From assembly GCA_017309115.1 (NCBI GenBank), contig JAFLEF010000031.1, positions 24,364 to 88,363 on the forward strand: 64,000 bases of DNA. Reading direction: 5' to 3'. The first letter of the stretch is position 1. The number at the start of each line of letters is the position of its first letter. Under the pieces are notes generated by a model. The model had not been told where the DNA came from. It made no database searches and was given only the letters and a program-made list of their open reading frames with translations. The position numbers and the translations under genes are program-made. Of the stretch, positions 25,535 to 34,608 are shown in pieces. The DNA comes from Verrucomicrobiota bacterium. GTDB taxonomy: Bacteria; Verrucomicrobiota; Verrucomicrobiia; Limisphaerales; UBA9464.

Positions 25535-27982
25535 ATGGTCGTCTTTGCCGCGCCTGAATTCCGGAGTCGCTCTGCCGCTGGTTTCACTTGGATCGGATGG
25601 TTGCTGGGACTTCTGCTGGTGGGGAGTCGGCTACTGGCCTTGGACTCACCGTCGTTGGCCTTGGCCCTGGAAGCCGCGGGAACGAATCGGGTGCAGTTGC
25701 AGCGGGCGCTGGACCAGGTTCCGGCGGAGCAGCGGGCGGGAATGGAGTTCCTGATCCAGCACATGCCCGCCGTCGATCGGGAGACGCTGACCGCCGAATA
25801 TCTGCTGGAGAATGTGGCCCTGGGGTACGCCGGTCTCGCGAAGGCTCCGTGGCGGGAGCAAATCCCCCAAGAGTTGTTCCTGAACGACATCCTGCCTTAC
25901 GCCTGTGTGAACGAGAAACGCGACCGTTCCCGCATTCGTCTGCGGGAGTTGGCCGAGCCGTTGGTGAAGGACTGCCGGACGCCGGCGGAAGCGGCCCGGC
26001 GGTTGAACGAACAACTCTTCGGGTTGGTGAAAGTGGGTTACTCGACTCAAAGGAAAAAACCGGATCAGAGTCCGCTGGAAACCATGGAGAGCGGGAAGGC
26101 GACCTGCACTGGACTGTCGATTCTGTTGGTGGACGCCTGCCGAGCGATTGGGGTTCCGGCGCGGGTCGTGGGCACGCCGATGTGGGCCAATATGCGCGGC
26201 AATCACACCTGGGTCGAGATCTGGGATGGCGAGTGGCAGTTCCTCGGCGCGGCCGAACCGGATCCCAACGGGCTCAACCGCGGCTGGTTCGTTCATGACG
26301 CCTCCCAGGCGAAACGCGACGAACCCAAGCACGCCATCTATGCCAGCAGCTTTCGACCCACCGGAACGTCGTTTCCGATGGTCTGGGCCCGCAGCATCAC
26401 TTGGGTGCCGGCGGTCAATGTCACCGACCGCTACACGCCCAAGACGTCAGCCCCGGCTCCGGACGGGGTGCGGATGTTGGTCAAGGTGCTGGATCGTCCG
26501 GCAGGACGCCGCGTGGCGGCCACGGTGCGGCTCACGGATCCGGCGGATCCTTCCTTCCTGCTCACCGCGACAAGTCGGGATGAAGGAGCTGATCTGAACG
26601 ACATCCTGCCGTTTCAGGTGCAGCGCAACCGGCCTTATCACCTCGCGGTGGAGGGCGACGGCCGGAGCGTATCCCGGGACGTGGCCGGGATGACCAACGC
26701 CCAGGAATTGCTAGTGGTTTCGCTGGAGGATCGGCCCGAACAGATGTTGGCGTCGCAAGCCTGCTACTTCCGTCCGCCGGTTCGGAAATCCCTGCTGCCC
26801 CGAGTGGAAAAGCGGCTCAATCAAGCCCTGACCCAATACTGGGCCGCATCTCCGGAGATGCAGGCGACCTGGAAGTTCTCGGAGTCCCTGGATCGAGCGC
26901 TGTTGGAGAATGAGCCGGCGGTGCGCGAGGTGGTGTGGCGAACATTCTTGCAAGCGACGAATGCTCCCGCCGCCTCGGACTTCGCATCTAATCAAGTGCG
27001 GTTTGGCACCCATCAGAGTCCCTACACGGTCAAGACGGTGGGTTCGCGTCCGGCCGGGGGTTGGGCACTCTTCATTGCGATGCATGGCGGCGGCGGCGTG
27101 CCGAAGGAGATGAACGACCGTCAGTGGACGGTGATGCAGCAGTACTATCGGGATCATCCGGAGGCGGGAGGTTATCTGTACGTCGCTTTGCGGGCGCCGA
27201 ATGACACCTGGAATGGATTCTATGACGACTATGTGTATCCGCTGATCGGAAATCTGGTGGGGCAGTTCGTGCGCTGGGGTGACGTGGATCCCAACAAAGT
27301 CTTTCTCATGGGCTATTCGCACGGCGGTTACGGGGCCTTTGCAATTGGTCCGAAGATGCCCGATCGCTTCGCCGCGATTCATGCCTCGGCTGCGGCACCC
27401 ACGGATGGTTTGGTGTCGCCACGGACTCTCCGGCACACCGTGTTTACCTACATGATTGGCGAGAACGACACGGATCACGGCCGGGCCGACCGCTGCCGGA
27501 AGTTCAATGAACAGGTGCAGAAACTGCGCAGCGAACAGAGCGACGTGTATCCCGTGGTATTGGAGTTTCAGACTGGCTACGGACATCGCGGCCTGCCGGA
27601 TCGGGACAAGATCGCCACGATGTATCCGGCGGTGCGCAATCCGGTCCCGCGCGACCTGACCTGGGATCTGACGGACTCGGTGATTACCGACTTCTTTTGG
27701 CTGCGCGTTCCGGAGCCTCGGGCGGGTCAGCGGATGGACGCCCGCATTGAGGGGAACCGAATTGTGGCGACGACCCAGGGAATCCCAGCAGGGAGTCTCT
27801 ATCTGGATTCCCGCCTCGTGGATCTGAAACAGCCGGTTACTTTGGAGCTGAATGGTGCTCCGCCGACACTTGTAACGTTGCGGCCCAGTCTGAAGACGCT
27901 GGTTACGACGTTGCAACGACGCGGCGATCCGGACCTCGCGTTCACGGTGGAATTGCCCCTGAAGCCGGTGACAACTCCGTGA
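25535..27982 (+). CDS. Exported transglutaminase-like/esterase fusion protein
   Basis: An 815-residue protein with a signal sequence at residues 14-35 (FTWIGWLLGLLLVGSRLLA). The first part (about 130-260) is a transglutaminase-like domain with KATCTGLSILLVDACRAIGV, Cys191, then NHTWVEIWDGEW with the His and AEPDPN with an acidic residue, the usual C-H-D order. Residues of about 300-400 are a beta-rich linker. The second catalytic part (about 480-720) is an alpha/beta hydrolase of the polyhydroxybutyrate-depolymerase/feruloyl-esterase kind, with WALFIAMHGGGG, VFLMGYSHGGYGA (Ser near 595), GENDTDHG and GYGHRG (His). The pairing of a peptide- or thiol-dependent fold with an esterase in one exported chain is unusual. 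The substrate is unknown. Confidence 0.85.
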   Translation: MVVFAAPEFRSRSAAGFTWIGWLLGLLLVGSRLLALDSPSLALALEAAGTNRVQLQRALDQVPAEQRAGMEFLIQHMPAVDRETLTAEYLLENVALGYAGLAKAPWREQIPQELFLNDILPYACVNEKRDRSRIRLRELAEPLVKDCRTPAEAARRLNEQLFGLVKVGYSTQRKKPDQSPLETMESGKATCTGLSILLVDACRAIGVPARVVGTPMWANMRGNHTWVEIWDGEWQFLGAAEPDPNGLNRGWFVHDASQAKRDEPKHAIYASSFRPTGTSFPMVWARSITWVPAVNVTDRYTPKTSAPAPDGVRMLVKVLDRPAGRRVAATVRLTDPADPSFLLTATSRDEGADLNDILPFQVQRNRPYHLAVEGDGRSVSRDVAGMTNAQELLVVSLEDRPEQMLASQACYFRPPVRKSLLPRVEKRLNQALTQYWAASPEMQATWKFSESLDRALLENEPAVREVVWRTFLQATNAPAASDFASNQVRFGTHQSPYTVKTVGSRPAGGWALFIAMHGGGGVPKEMNDRQWTVMQQYYRDHPEAGGYLYVALRAPNDTWNGFYDDYVYPLIGNLVGQFVRWGDVDPNKVFLMGYSHGGYGAFAIGPKMPDRFAAIHASAAAPTDGLVSPRTLRHTVFTYMIGENDTDHGRADRCRKFNEQVQKLRSEQSDVYPVVLEFQTGYGHRGLPDRDKIATMYPAVRNPVPRDLTWDLTDSVITDFFWLRVPEPRAGQRMDARIEGNRIVATTQGIPAGSLYLDSRLVDLKQPVTLELNGAPPTLVTLRPSLKTLVTTLQRRGDPDLAFTVELPLKPVTTP

Positions 27983-28034
27983 TGATCGGGGCCGGGCATT
28001 GTCCTGCTACCACGATTCAGCGTAGCGTTTGGTC

Positions 28035-30329
28035 ATGAGCTGGTGGTGCCGTTGGTGGATGTTGGGAATGCTGGTGTGGAGTGGCGCGAGGGCGGCTACG
28101 GAAGTGTCCATCCACGGCGAGCAATTCTGGATCAACGGTCGCCCGACCTATGCCGGGCAGATCTGGAAGGGCTTTCCGATCCAAGGACTGTTGCTGAACT
28201 CCCGAATGGTTCAGGCCACCTTCGACGATCGCAATCCGGCCACAGCAAAGCAGTGGGCGTATCCCGACACCGGCGTGTGGGATGCCGAACGCAACACCCG
28301 CGAGTTCATCGCGGCCATGACCGAGTGGAAGCGGCACGGGCTGCTGGGAATCACGCTCAACCTTCAGGGCGGTTCGCCGCAGGGCTATTCGCAGGATCAA
28401 CCCTGGCACAACTCAGCCTTGGAATCGGACGGCTCTCTGCGTCCCGAAGTCATGGCCCGATTGGGACAAATCCTGAAACGCGCTGACGAGTTGGGCCAGG
28501 TGGTGATTTTGGGCGTGTTCTATTTCGGACAGGACCAGCGGCTCGCGGATGAAGCGGCGGTTCGAAGAGCGGTGGATCAGACCGTGGACTGGCTCTTCGC
28601 GGGCGGTTGGCGGAATGTGATTCTGGAGATCAACAACGAGTGCGATGTGCGGTACGACCACGCGATTCTCCAACCGGAACGCGTTCATGAATTGATCGAA
28701 CAGGTGAAGGCGCGTCAGCAGAACGGTCGGCGCTTTTTGGTGAGCACGAGCTACGGCGGCGGCCGGATTCCCGGGAGCAACGTGGTTCACAGCGCCGACT
28801 TCCTGCTGCTGCATGGCAATGGGGTTAAGGATCCCGCGCGCATTCGGGAGATGGTGCGACAGACGCGGGCGCTCGCCGGGAATCATCCCAAGCCGATTCT
28901 GTTCAACGAGGACGACCACTTCGAGTTTGAGCAGCCGGAGAACAACTTCGTCGCCGCCATTTCCGAACGCGCGGGCTGGGGCTTCTTTGATTACCGGATG
29001 AAGGGCGAGGGCTTCGCGGAGGGATTTCAGAGTGTTCCGGTCGAATGGTCCCTCGGAAGCGCGCGGAAGCGGGGATTCTTCAATCTGTTGGCGGAAATCA
29101 CCGGCAGTTCCCCGCGCGGGGCGGTGGGTTCCAACGATCCGGAGGCCCAATGGTGGAAGGGCAATCTGCACACGCATTCCTTGTGGAGCGATGGGGATGA
29201 CTTTCCGGAGATGATCGCCGCGTGGTATCGGGACCAGGGCTATCACTTTCTGGCGCTGTCGGATCACAACACTCTCCTGGAAGGGCAACGCTGGATGCCG
29301 GCGACTTCCAAGCGCGCTGGTGGCGACGTGCTCAAGAAATACGTGCGGCGGTTTGGAACCAATTGGGTGGAAACCCGAATTCGCCAGGGCACCAACGAGG
29401 TTCGTCTCAAGCCGCTGGGCGAGTTCCGCAGTCTGTTGGAGGAGCCGGGACGGTTCCTGCTGATTCCGTCGGAGGAGATCACCGGCGGCTACCTTTCGTT
29501 TCCGGTGCACATCAACGTCACTCACGTTCGCGACCGGATCAGTCCGCCGGGCGGCACCAACGTGTCTGACGTTGTCCAGCGCACGGTGGATGCGGTGATG
29601 GCTCAGCGGGCGAGCACCGGGCAGCCGATGTTTCCCCACGTGAATCATCCGAACTTCGGCTGGGGCATCACGGCGGAGGATCTGTTGCCGGTGGTGGGAG
29701 AGCGGTTCTTCGAGGTCTATAACGGGCATCCTTCCGTGCGGAATGAGGGTGACGCCCAACATGCCAGTCTGGAACGGATGTGGGACATCGTGCTGACGTG
29801 GCGGCTGGGAATTCTGGGACTGCCACCGATGTATGGTCTGGCGGTGGATGATTCGCACAGTTACCACGCCCAGGGATTGGAGTTAAGCAATCCGGGCCGG
29901 GGCTGGGTGATGGTTCGGTCGCCGCATCTGACGGCGGAATCACTGGTCCGTGCGTTGGAGGCGGGCGATTTTTACTCCAGCAGCGGCGTGAAGCTTCGGG
30001 ACGTTCGCCGGTTGGAGAATCGCCTTCGGATCGAGATCGCTCCGGACCCTGGAGTAAAGTACCGCACAGTGTTTGTGGGCACCCGTCGGGATTTTAAACG
30101 AACCCAGGAGCCGTATCGGGATGCTGCGGGTGGATTGTTGCGCCTGACCCAACGGTATGATGATGACGTGGGTGAGGTGCTGTCGGTGGTGGAGGGCCCG
30201 GTGGCGGAGTATATCCTGACGGGGGACGAGCTCTACGTCCGGGCGCGGGTGGAATCCTCGCGGCTCAAAGCGAATCCGTATCGGGCAGGGGAGTACGAGC
30301 AGGCTTGGGTTCAGCCCATCAGTCCCTAG
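28035..30329 (+). CDS. Exported TIM-barrel glycosidase-like/PHP-domain fusion protein
   Basis: 764 residues from the ATG at 28035, with a signal peptide ending ..SGARA. The N-terminal 370 residues look like a glycoside-hydrolase (alpha/beta)8 barrel: VSIHGEQFWINGRPTYAGQI, an acidic residue in VILEINNECDV near residue 200, and LFNEDDHFEF. From about residue 376 a complete PHP (polymerase and histidinol phosphatase) domain follows: GNLHTHSLWSDGDDFPE, FLALSDHNTL, SEEITGG, HVNHPNFGW, FEVYNGH and DDSHSY, all classic metal-ligand positions. The PHP half is likely a metal-dependent phosphoesterase. Two catalytic folds in one exported chain are the notable point; a joint function on a phosphorylated or sulfated sugar polymer is inference. 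Confidence 0.85.
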   Translation: MSWWCRWWMLGMLVWSGARAATEVSIHGEQFWINGRPTYAGQIWKGFPIQGLLLNSRMVQATFDDRNPATAKQWAYPDTGVWDAERNTREFIAAMTEWKRHGLLGITLNLQGGSPQGYSQDQPWHNSALESDGSLRPEVMARLGQILKRADELGQVVILGVFYFGQDQRLADEAAVRRAVDQTVDWLFAGGWRNVILEINNECDVRYDHAILQPERVHELIEQVKARQQNGRRFLVSTSYGGGRIPGSNVVHSADFLLLHGNGVKDPARIREMVRQTRALAGNHPKPILFNEDDHFEFEQPENNFVAAISERAGWGFFDYRMKGEGFAEGFQSVPVEWSLGSARKRGFFNLLAEITGSSPRGAVGSNDPEAQWWKGNLHTHSLWSDGDDFPEMIAAWYRDQGYHFLALSDHNTLLEGQRWMPATSKRAGGDVLKKYVRRFGTNWVETRIRQGTNEVRLKPLGEFRSLLEEPGRFLLIPSEEITGGYLSFPVHINVTHVRDRISPPGGTNVSDVVQRTVDAVMAQRASTGQPMFPHVNHPNFGWGITAEDLLPVVGERFFEVYNGHPSVRNEGDAQHASLERMWDIVLTWRLGILGLPPMYGLAVDDSHSYHAQGLELSNPGRGWVMVRSPHLTAESLVRALEAGDFYSSSGVKLRDVRRLENRLRIEIAPDPGVKYRTVFVGTRRDFKRTQEPYRDAAGGLLRLTQRYDDDVGEVLSVVEGPVAEYILTGDELYVRARVESSRLKANPYRAGEYEQAWVQPISP

Positions 30330-30396
30330 TGTGCGACGGCGGGGTGGTTAAATCTGGCGATAGGCGGGCGCGGATTTCCGGTGGAGTGTTGGGGAA

Positions 30397-31359
30397 GTGG
30401 CGCGCACGGATTTCGACAGTCCCTGGAAGGAGGCCGTGGAACAGTTTTTCCAACCGTTCATGGAACTCTGTTTCCCGCGGTCGGCAGCGATGCTGGACTG
30501 GACCCAGCCGGTGGAATTTCTCGATAAGGAGCTTCAGGCGGTGGTCCGAGATGCGGACTCCGGGCGACGCTATGTCGACAAGCTGGTACGGGTTTTTCGA
30601 CGGGATGGCGCCGTCCAGAGAGTGCTGATTCATCTGGAGATTCAGACCCAGCCCGACCCGAAATTGTCGGAACGCATGTTCGATTACTATTCGCTCCTGC
30701 GGGCCGCGCACTCGGAGCGAGTCGCGAGCATGGCTGTTTTGGCGGATTCGACGGTGGACTGGCGATCGGGTCCCTATGAGGAAGAGAGCCTGGAGTGTGA
30801 GCTTTGGTTTAGTTTTCCGCGCTGTAAGTTGGCAGACTTCCCCGACCTTTTTCTGGAAGAATCCGAGAACCCGATTGCGAAGGTCGTGGCCGCCCACCGG
30901 GCCGCTCAACGGACTGCGCAAGATAGCCAGCGGCGAGGCGACTTGAAATGGGAGCGAGTTCGGGAGTTGTATCGGCGAGGTTGGGATCGGGACCAAATTC
31001 TGAGACTGTACCGTTTGATTGACTGGCTGTTGCCCCTCCCGCCATCGGACGAAGTTGATTTTCTTGGGAAAGTACAGGAACTAGAACGGAAACAAGTTAT
31101 GCCCTACGTCACCAATGCGGAACGAATTGGCCTGGAACGGGGTCTTCAGCGCGGACTCAGCCAAGGTCTGAGCCAGGGACTGAGCCAGGGATTATCGCAG
31201 GCCATCCGGGAGGTTGCCTTGGCTCGTTGGGGAAGTCTCCCCATCCCGCTGGAGGAACGGCTGAAGACCGAGGGGGATCTGGACACGCTGCGCCGCTGGT
31301 TGCGGCTTGCGGGAACCGCCTCGTCGTTGGAGGAATTGGACCGGGCCATTGCCGACTGA
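30397..31359 (+). CDS. Rpn-family PD-(D/E)XK nuclease/transposase-like protein
   Basis: A 320-residue protein. The N-terminal half matches Rpn/'recombination-promoting' nucleases: FFQPFMELCFPRSAAMLDW, a VDKLVRVFRRDG segment, and the core LIHLEIQTQPDPKLSERMF, where E-x-Q is the Rpn version of the PD-(D/E)XK active site. The C-terminal third includes a short repeat of four-residue units (GLSQ repeated four times, residues about 252-267) encoded by near-identical 12-base units at 31155-31200. Such Gly-x-x-Gln arrays are seen in this family and vary in copy number. Rpn proteins are linked to RecA-independent recombination and occur in many copies per genome. The GTG start at 30397 is preceded by GGGGAA. 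A catalytic role in DNA is likely but not established. Confidence 0.82.
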   Translation: MARTDFDSPWKEAVEQFFQPFMELCFPRSAAMLDWTQPVEFLDKELQAVVRDADSGRRYVDKLVRVFRRDGAVQRVLIHLEIQTQPDPKLSERMFDYYSLLRAAHSERVASMAVLADSTVDWRSGPYEEESLECELWFSFPRCKLADFPDLFLEESENPIAKVVAAHRAAQRTAQDSQRRGDLKWERVRELYRRGWDRDQILRLYRLIDWLLPLPPSDEVDFLGKVQELERKQVMPYVTNAERIGLERGLQRGLSQGLSQGLSQGLSQAIREVALARWGSLPIPLEERLKTEGDLDTLRRWLRLAGTASSLEELDRAIAD

Positions 31360-31627
31360 CTCGGCCTCGAAGGGAAGTGGTTTTAGCGTCGTTGAGGAGC
31401 AGGGCACTGGTGGGAAGGTAACGTGGACGCACAGGACGTTTCGCCCGCGGTAAACTGCCTTCTTCAACCGATTCACGGACGGGAGCCAATTCCCAGACTT
31501 CCCTTTGCCGCCGGAGACGGGCAAACCTTCTTCCGTTCCCCGTTATGTGTTGCCAACCCAGCACCGTCTTGTCCGGGTGTTCCGGCCGGAGCTGGGGTGA
31601 CGCCAACGGTTCCTGTCCCTTGCTTCC

Positions 31628-31843
31628 ATGTCCCTGACCTCGCTTAAGACGGATGCCACCCCAGTCGAAGTGGATGGCCACAAGCTCAAGTGTCTCATGT
31701 GCAGCCATGAGACGTTTCACAAGCGACGGTCCCACATCGATACCGCGTTGGTCACTTCCATGAACCCGGAATGGCAGGATCGGCAAGCATACTGCCTGCT
31801 GTGCGATCACTGCGGGTTCATCCACTGGTTTCTGACGAATTGA
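31628..31843 (+). CDS. Small zinc-ribbon protein (71 aa)
   Basis: A 71-residue protein with four Cys in two pairs: KCLMCSHETF near residue 22 and LCDHCGFIHWF near residue 58, consistent with a zinc ribbon. The body between is helical and basic (HKRRSHIDTALVTS). Small zinc-ribbon proteins of this size are frequently nucleic acid- or protein-binding helpers; no specific family was recognised. It follows a 268-base spacer after the Rpn gene and precedes a copy of the 'GACGACGCGCTGACTGGATTG' repeat. Confidence 0.7.
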   Translation: MSLTSLKTDATPVEVDGHKLKCLMCSHETFHKRRSHIDTALVTSMNPEWQDRQAYCLLCDHCGFIHWFLTN

Positions 31844-31939
31844 AGCGCCGCAGCGGCTCCGTAGCGGAGGGAACGACGCGCTGACTGGATTGGCCCGAGG
31901 CGTGAGAGCGGGGAGAATGGCGCCTCCGGCCGCCGCTGG
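31844..31939 (+). repeat. Mosaic intergenic repeat copy between zinc-ribbon and pseudopilin genes
   Basis: The stretch 31861-31945 reads GTAGCGGAGGGAACGACGCG, then CTGACTGGATTGG, then GGCGCCTCCGGCCGCCGCTGGCTACGG. It belongs to the same family as 43534-43680 and, at its right end, to repeats B and C. It reaches into the last codons of the pseudopilin gene and supplies its stop codon. Confidence 0.6.
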
Positions 31940-32725
31940 CTACGGCACTTCGTCCGCCCGTTCGAAGACGCTCAGGATTTTGTCGAACGCCTGACGAACG
32001 GTGCCGTAGTCCTGAACATCCACTGTGAAGCGTTCCTGGAGATTGGGTCGGGAGACCACGTGTCCATCGGCAAAGAGAATGTTCGAGAGTTCCCGTCGGT
32101 GGTGCGTTCGCGATCGGACGTTGAACGAGGCCAGATCGGGAGGGGCGAGAAACTGAGTGTCGAGGGCGAGTGCTTGGATGGGACGTCCGGTCCGGTTCAG
32201 TCCCAGGTTCTCGAGTTGCAGATTGTCCGGGATGGCGAGGGGGCCGCTGGGATCAAAGAGTTGGGTGTTTCCCCCGTGCCGATAATAGTAGCTGCCTTGG
32301 GCTTGGGTGTTTCCGACCCGCGACAACTCAGTGGTGGCGTCCAGGGGTTGATCCCCGGCCGGACAGAAAAGAACCCTCGGTTGACTGGCCAGATGCTGCG
32401 CCAGAAGCAGTCCCAATCCCACCGGGGCACCGCTCCGCAGGGAGAGCAGGCTCGTGGGTGATCCGGTGGACGGATAGAATTCCGCCGGACTGGTGAACGG
32501 CGGCGCCTTGGGGCCCCACGGAATTCGTCCGTTCGACTCTGCGGCATACGAGTGAACGGCGAGGCCGATTTGTCGAAGATTGGAAAGGCAGGCCGCGCGG
32601 CGTCCGGCATTGCGGGCGGCGGCGAGCGCCGGCAAGAGCAGTGCGGCCAAAATCGCGATGATGGCCAGGACCACCAGCAACTCGATTAGCGTGAAGCCCG
32701 GAACTGGAGGGCGACGCCGGTGCAT
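31940..32725 (-). CDS. Type II/IV pseudopilin-like prepilin protein with FADGHV tail
   Basis: 261 residues from the ATG at 32725. The N-terminus is a type IV prepilin signal: [20 protein letters not shown], cleaved after Gly10, followed by a hydrophobic helix and [20 protein letters not shown], typical of planctomycete/verrucomicrobial pseudopilins. The C-terminal domain ends with [15 protein letters not shown], the H-X9-DG-type signature of this prepilin group. It is exported by the type II secretion or type IV pilus machinery. It is the last gene of a three-gene minus-strand operon (gaps 26 and 25 bases) with two paralogous exported proteins. No secretion apparatus genes are in the window. 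A longer in-frame upstream reading is not protein-like. Confidence 0.9.
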   Translation of the reverse strand: MHRRRPPVPGFTLIELLVVLAIIAILAALLLPALAAARNAGRRAACLSNLRQIGLAVHSYAAESNGRIPWGPKAPPFTSPAEFYPSTGSPTSLLSLRSGAPVGLGLLLAQHLASQPRVLFCPAGDQPLDATTELSRVGNTQAQGSYYYRHGGNTQLFDPSGPLAIPDNLQLENLGLNRTGRPIQALALDTQFLAPPDLASFNVRSRTHHRRELSNILFADGHVVSRPNLQERFTVDVQDYGTVRQAFDKILSVFERADEVP

Positions 32726-32751
32726 GAGCGAGTGGGCTGTCCCGGTCGGTT

Positions 32752-33678
32752 TCACCGAGCCGACGCCCTGACACGGAACATGGTGGGCTGGGCTTGGTCG
32801 GCGGGAACCCATTGTTCCAGTTCGCCCTCCGTTCCTGGCAGCGGCGCACCCCAATCCGTCCAAACTTCGAGATTCGAGGAGGTCTGAAGCTGATAGGTCC
32901 AGCCCGCGAGAGACTCCCAGGACAGGCGCACTTGGCCCTCCCTGGATTCCAACTTCAGCGTCACGGTGGGCTCGGGAAGGGCTTCCAGACGCATGTGATC
33001 CACATCCCAATATCCACCCTCCAATTCGAAGGGCGTAGTGGAGCGAACTTGAATTCCCAAGTGCCGGCCGGCCCAAGGATCCGTCGCCTGCACGACCGGG
33101 ACCCGGACCACGAAGTCCACCTGATTGGTGCGACCAGGAGTTAGATCGGCGCGGTTGGTGATGGTGGTGAGTCCGACGGGAACAACGACTCCGGCGTCGT
33201 TTCGGAAATAAAGGCTGAGGTCGAGGGTGGCGCCCTCCCGCATGTTGCCGCCGCCGCCAATGATGCCGGCCGTCAACTGGTAGGCTTTGCCGACTTCGAA
33301 CCGGACATCGAACGCGCGCGAGGGCTCGGAGTCGTTCCAATCCTTGGAGTCGTAGTCCTGAAAGAAACCCGCCTCAGGGATGGCAAAAACAAAGGCCGCC
33401 TGGGTCCCATCCAGGTTGACGATGTGATCAAACGACCCCGGCGCCGTGTTTTTAAAGGCGCCGCTCACCTGATCCCAAAGGAACGGCCCCGACTCGTCGT
33501 ACCATGGCGGCTTGGGGAACTTCTGCCAGGAATCCAGGAACACCCCAGCAAACAGGGTCTTCGGCGATTCAAACGACCCGTTGGGGATGGTGAGCACCTG
33601 AGCCGCAACCGACCCCGCTCCGCCGCCCACTAACCCGGCGAGGGCGAGCGGGGCGAAGGAGCGTCGAAGCGAGGTCAT
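32752..33678 (-). CDS. Exported beta-sandwich protein, paralogue of the PEP-CTERM protein upstream
   Basis: A 308-residue secreted protein: signal peptide ([18 protein letters not shown]...VAAQ), then a domain closely similar to that of the next gene upstream (33704-34468), sharing [33 protein letters not shown] and [12 protein letters not shown]. Such 'PNGSFE' domains are carbohydrate-binding-like beta-sandwiches of unknown ligand. Instead of a PEP-CTERM tail it ends with a module [20 protein letters not shown] of the kind that recurs in this genome. Two homologues in tandem with a pseudopilin suggest a recent duplication within a surface-structure operon. Confidence 0.85.
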   Translation of the reverse strand: MTSLRRSFAPLALAGLVGGGAGSVAAQVLTIPNGSFESPKTLFAGVFLDSWQKFPKPPWYDESGPFLWDQVSGAFKNTAPGSFDHIVNLDGTQAAFVFAIPEAGFFQDYDSKDWNDSEPSRAFDVRFEVGKAYQLTAGIIGGGGNMREGATLDLSLYFRNDAGVVVPVGLTTITNRADLTPGRTNQVDFVVRVPVVQATDPWAGRHLGIQVRSTTPFELEGGYWDVDHMRLEALPEPTVTLKLESREGQVRLSWESLAGWTYQLQTSSNLEVWTDWGAPLPGTEGELEQWVPADQAQPTMFRVRASAR

Positions 33679-33703
33679 GGCGGGATTCACTCGGACCCAG
33701 GGA

Positions 33704-34468
33704 TTATCGGGACCGGCGTCCGAAGCGAACTCCACCCAGCAATCCGGCCAAGCCGAGCCCGAACAGGGCAACCGTGGTGGGTTCCGGGACGGCGGTTTGC
33801 GTCAGGCGGACGTTATCGACATCCCAGTACACTGAGCCGGTTCCCGAAACGGAGGTCAGCGCGATGCCAATCGGTTTGCCGGCCCAGGCGTCGCCGGGTT
33901 GCACCACCGGAGTGGACACGGTCTGATCAATCAAGTGGGTGCTGGTGGGAAACGCCGCAGAGGTGAATTCAGCGGTAGTGGCGCTGAGCGGCACCGGAGT
34001 GTTGGACCCGTCCAAATAGAACAGACCAACTTGGAACATCGAATTGTCAGCCGCTCCCCCACCGGCCAGCAATCCCACCGTCAGGGTGTAGGAAAACCCG
34101 GGCTGAAAGGTGCCTTCCGGACTGCTCAGAACTTGGGAGATGCCCACCTGGGGCAAGGCGAAGACGAATATGGCCTGATTGCCGGCCACATTGTCGATGT
34201 GGTTGGGCTGACCCACCGGAGTGTTGGCGAAAACGCCGGACAGTTGGTCCCAACCAATTCCGCCCGTGGCCGCCGGATCAAACCACGAGGGCTGGGGAGT
34301 TTTGGTCCAGAGGTCGATCCGGGTGTCCACGAAGGTCGTGGACGGCAGCTCGAACGAGCCGTTGGGCACAGTGAGGCTTTGAGCCCAGGCCGAACCGGAC
34401 CCGGTCACCACCACGGCGGCGAGCAACGTAGAGCGGAACCAGAATTGGGAAGCAGCAAGCGAAGTCAT
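33704..34468 (-). CDS. Exported PEP-CTERM protein, paralogue of the gene downstream
   Basis: A 254-residue exported protein with a signal peptide (to SAWAQ). It shares the PNGSFE...WDQLSGVF...NHIDN domain with the next gene but keeps a PEP-CTERM tail: VPEPTTVALFG, hydrophobic helix, basic end GRRSR. The paired gene has lost or replaced this tail. It is probably surface-anchored through the exosortase system, with a ligand-binding beta-sandwich. It is the first gene of the operon. The start is the ATG at 34468; the upstream reading frame is not protein-like. Confidence 0.85.
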   Translation of the reverse strand: MTSLAASQFWFRSTLLAAVVVTGSGSAWAQSLTVPNGSFELPSTTFVDTRIDLWTKTPQPSWFDPAATGGIGWDQLSGVFANTPVGQPNHIDNVAGNQAIFVFALPQVGISQVLSSPEGTFQPGFSYTLTVGLLAGGGAADNSMFQVGLFYLDGSNTPVPLSATTAEFTSAAFPTSTHLIDQTVSTPVVQPGDAWAGKPIGIALTSVSGTGSVYWDVDNVRLTQTAVPEPTTVALFGLGLAGLLGGVRFGRRSR

Positions 34469-34608
34469 TTCGATATCAACGTATTGGAGTATCCCGGCGG
34501 AACTGGCCAGCCACACAAAACTGACGCCTGCCGCAGAGCCCGAGAAACCTCGGGTGGTCCCCTGCGAACGTCAACTTCCAGAAGTGGTTGTCTTTGGTGT
34601 GAGCCGTT

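Noticed and set aside
32726-33340. Extension of the pseudopilin reading frame about 200 codons upstream.
   Set aside because: This stretch is the other frame of the exported beta-sandwich gene; the prepilin signal starts precisely at the ATG at 32725.
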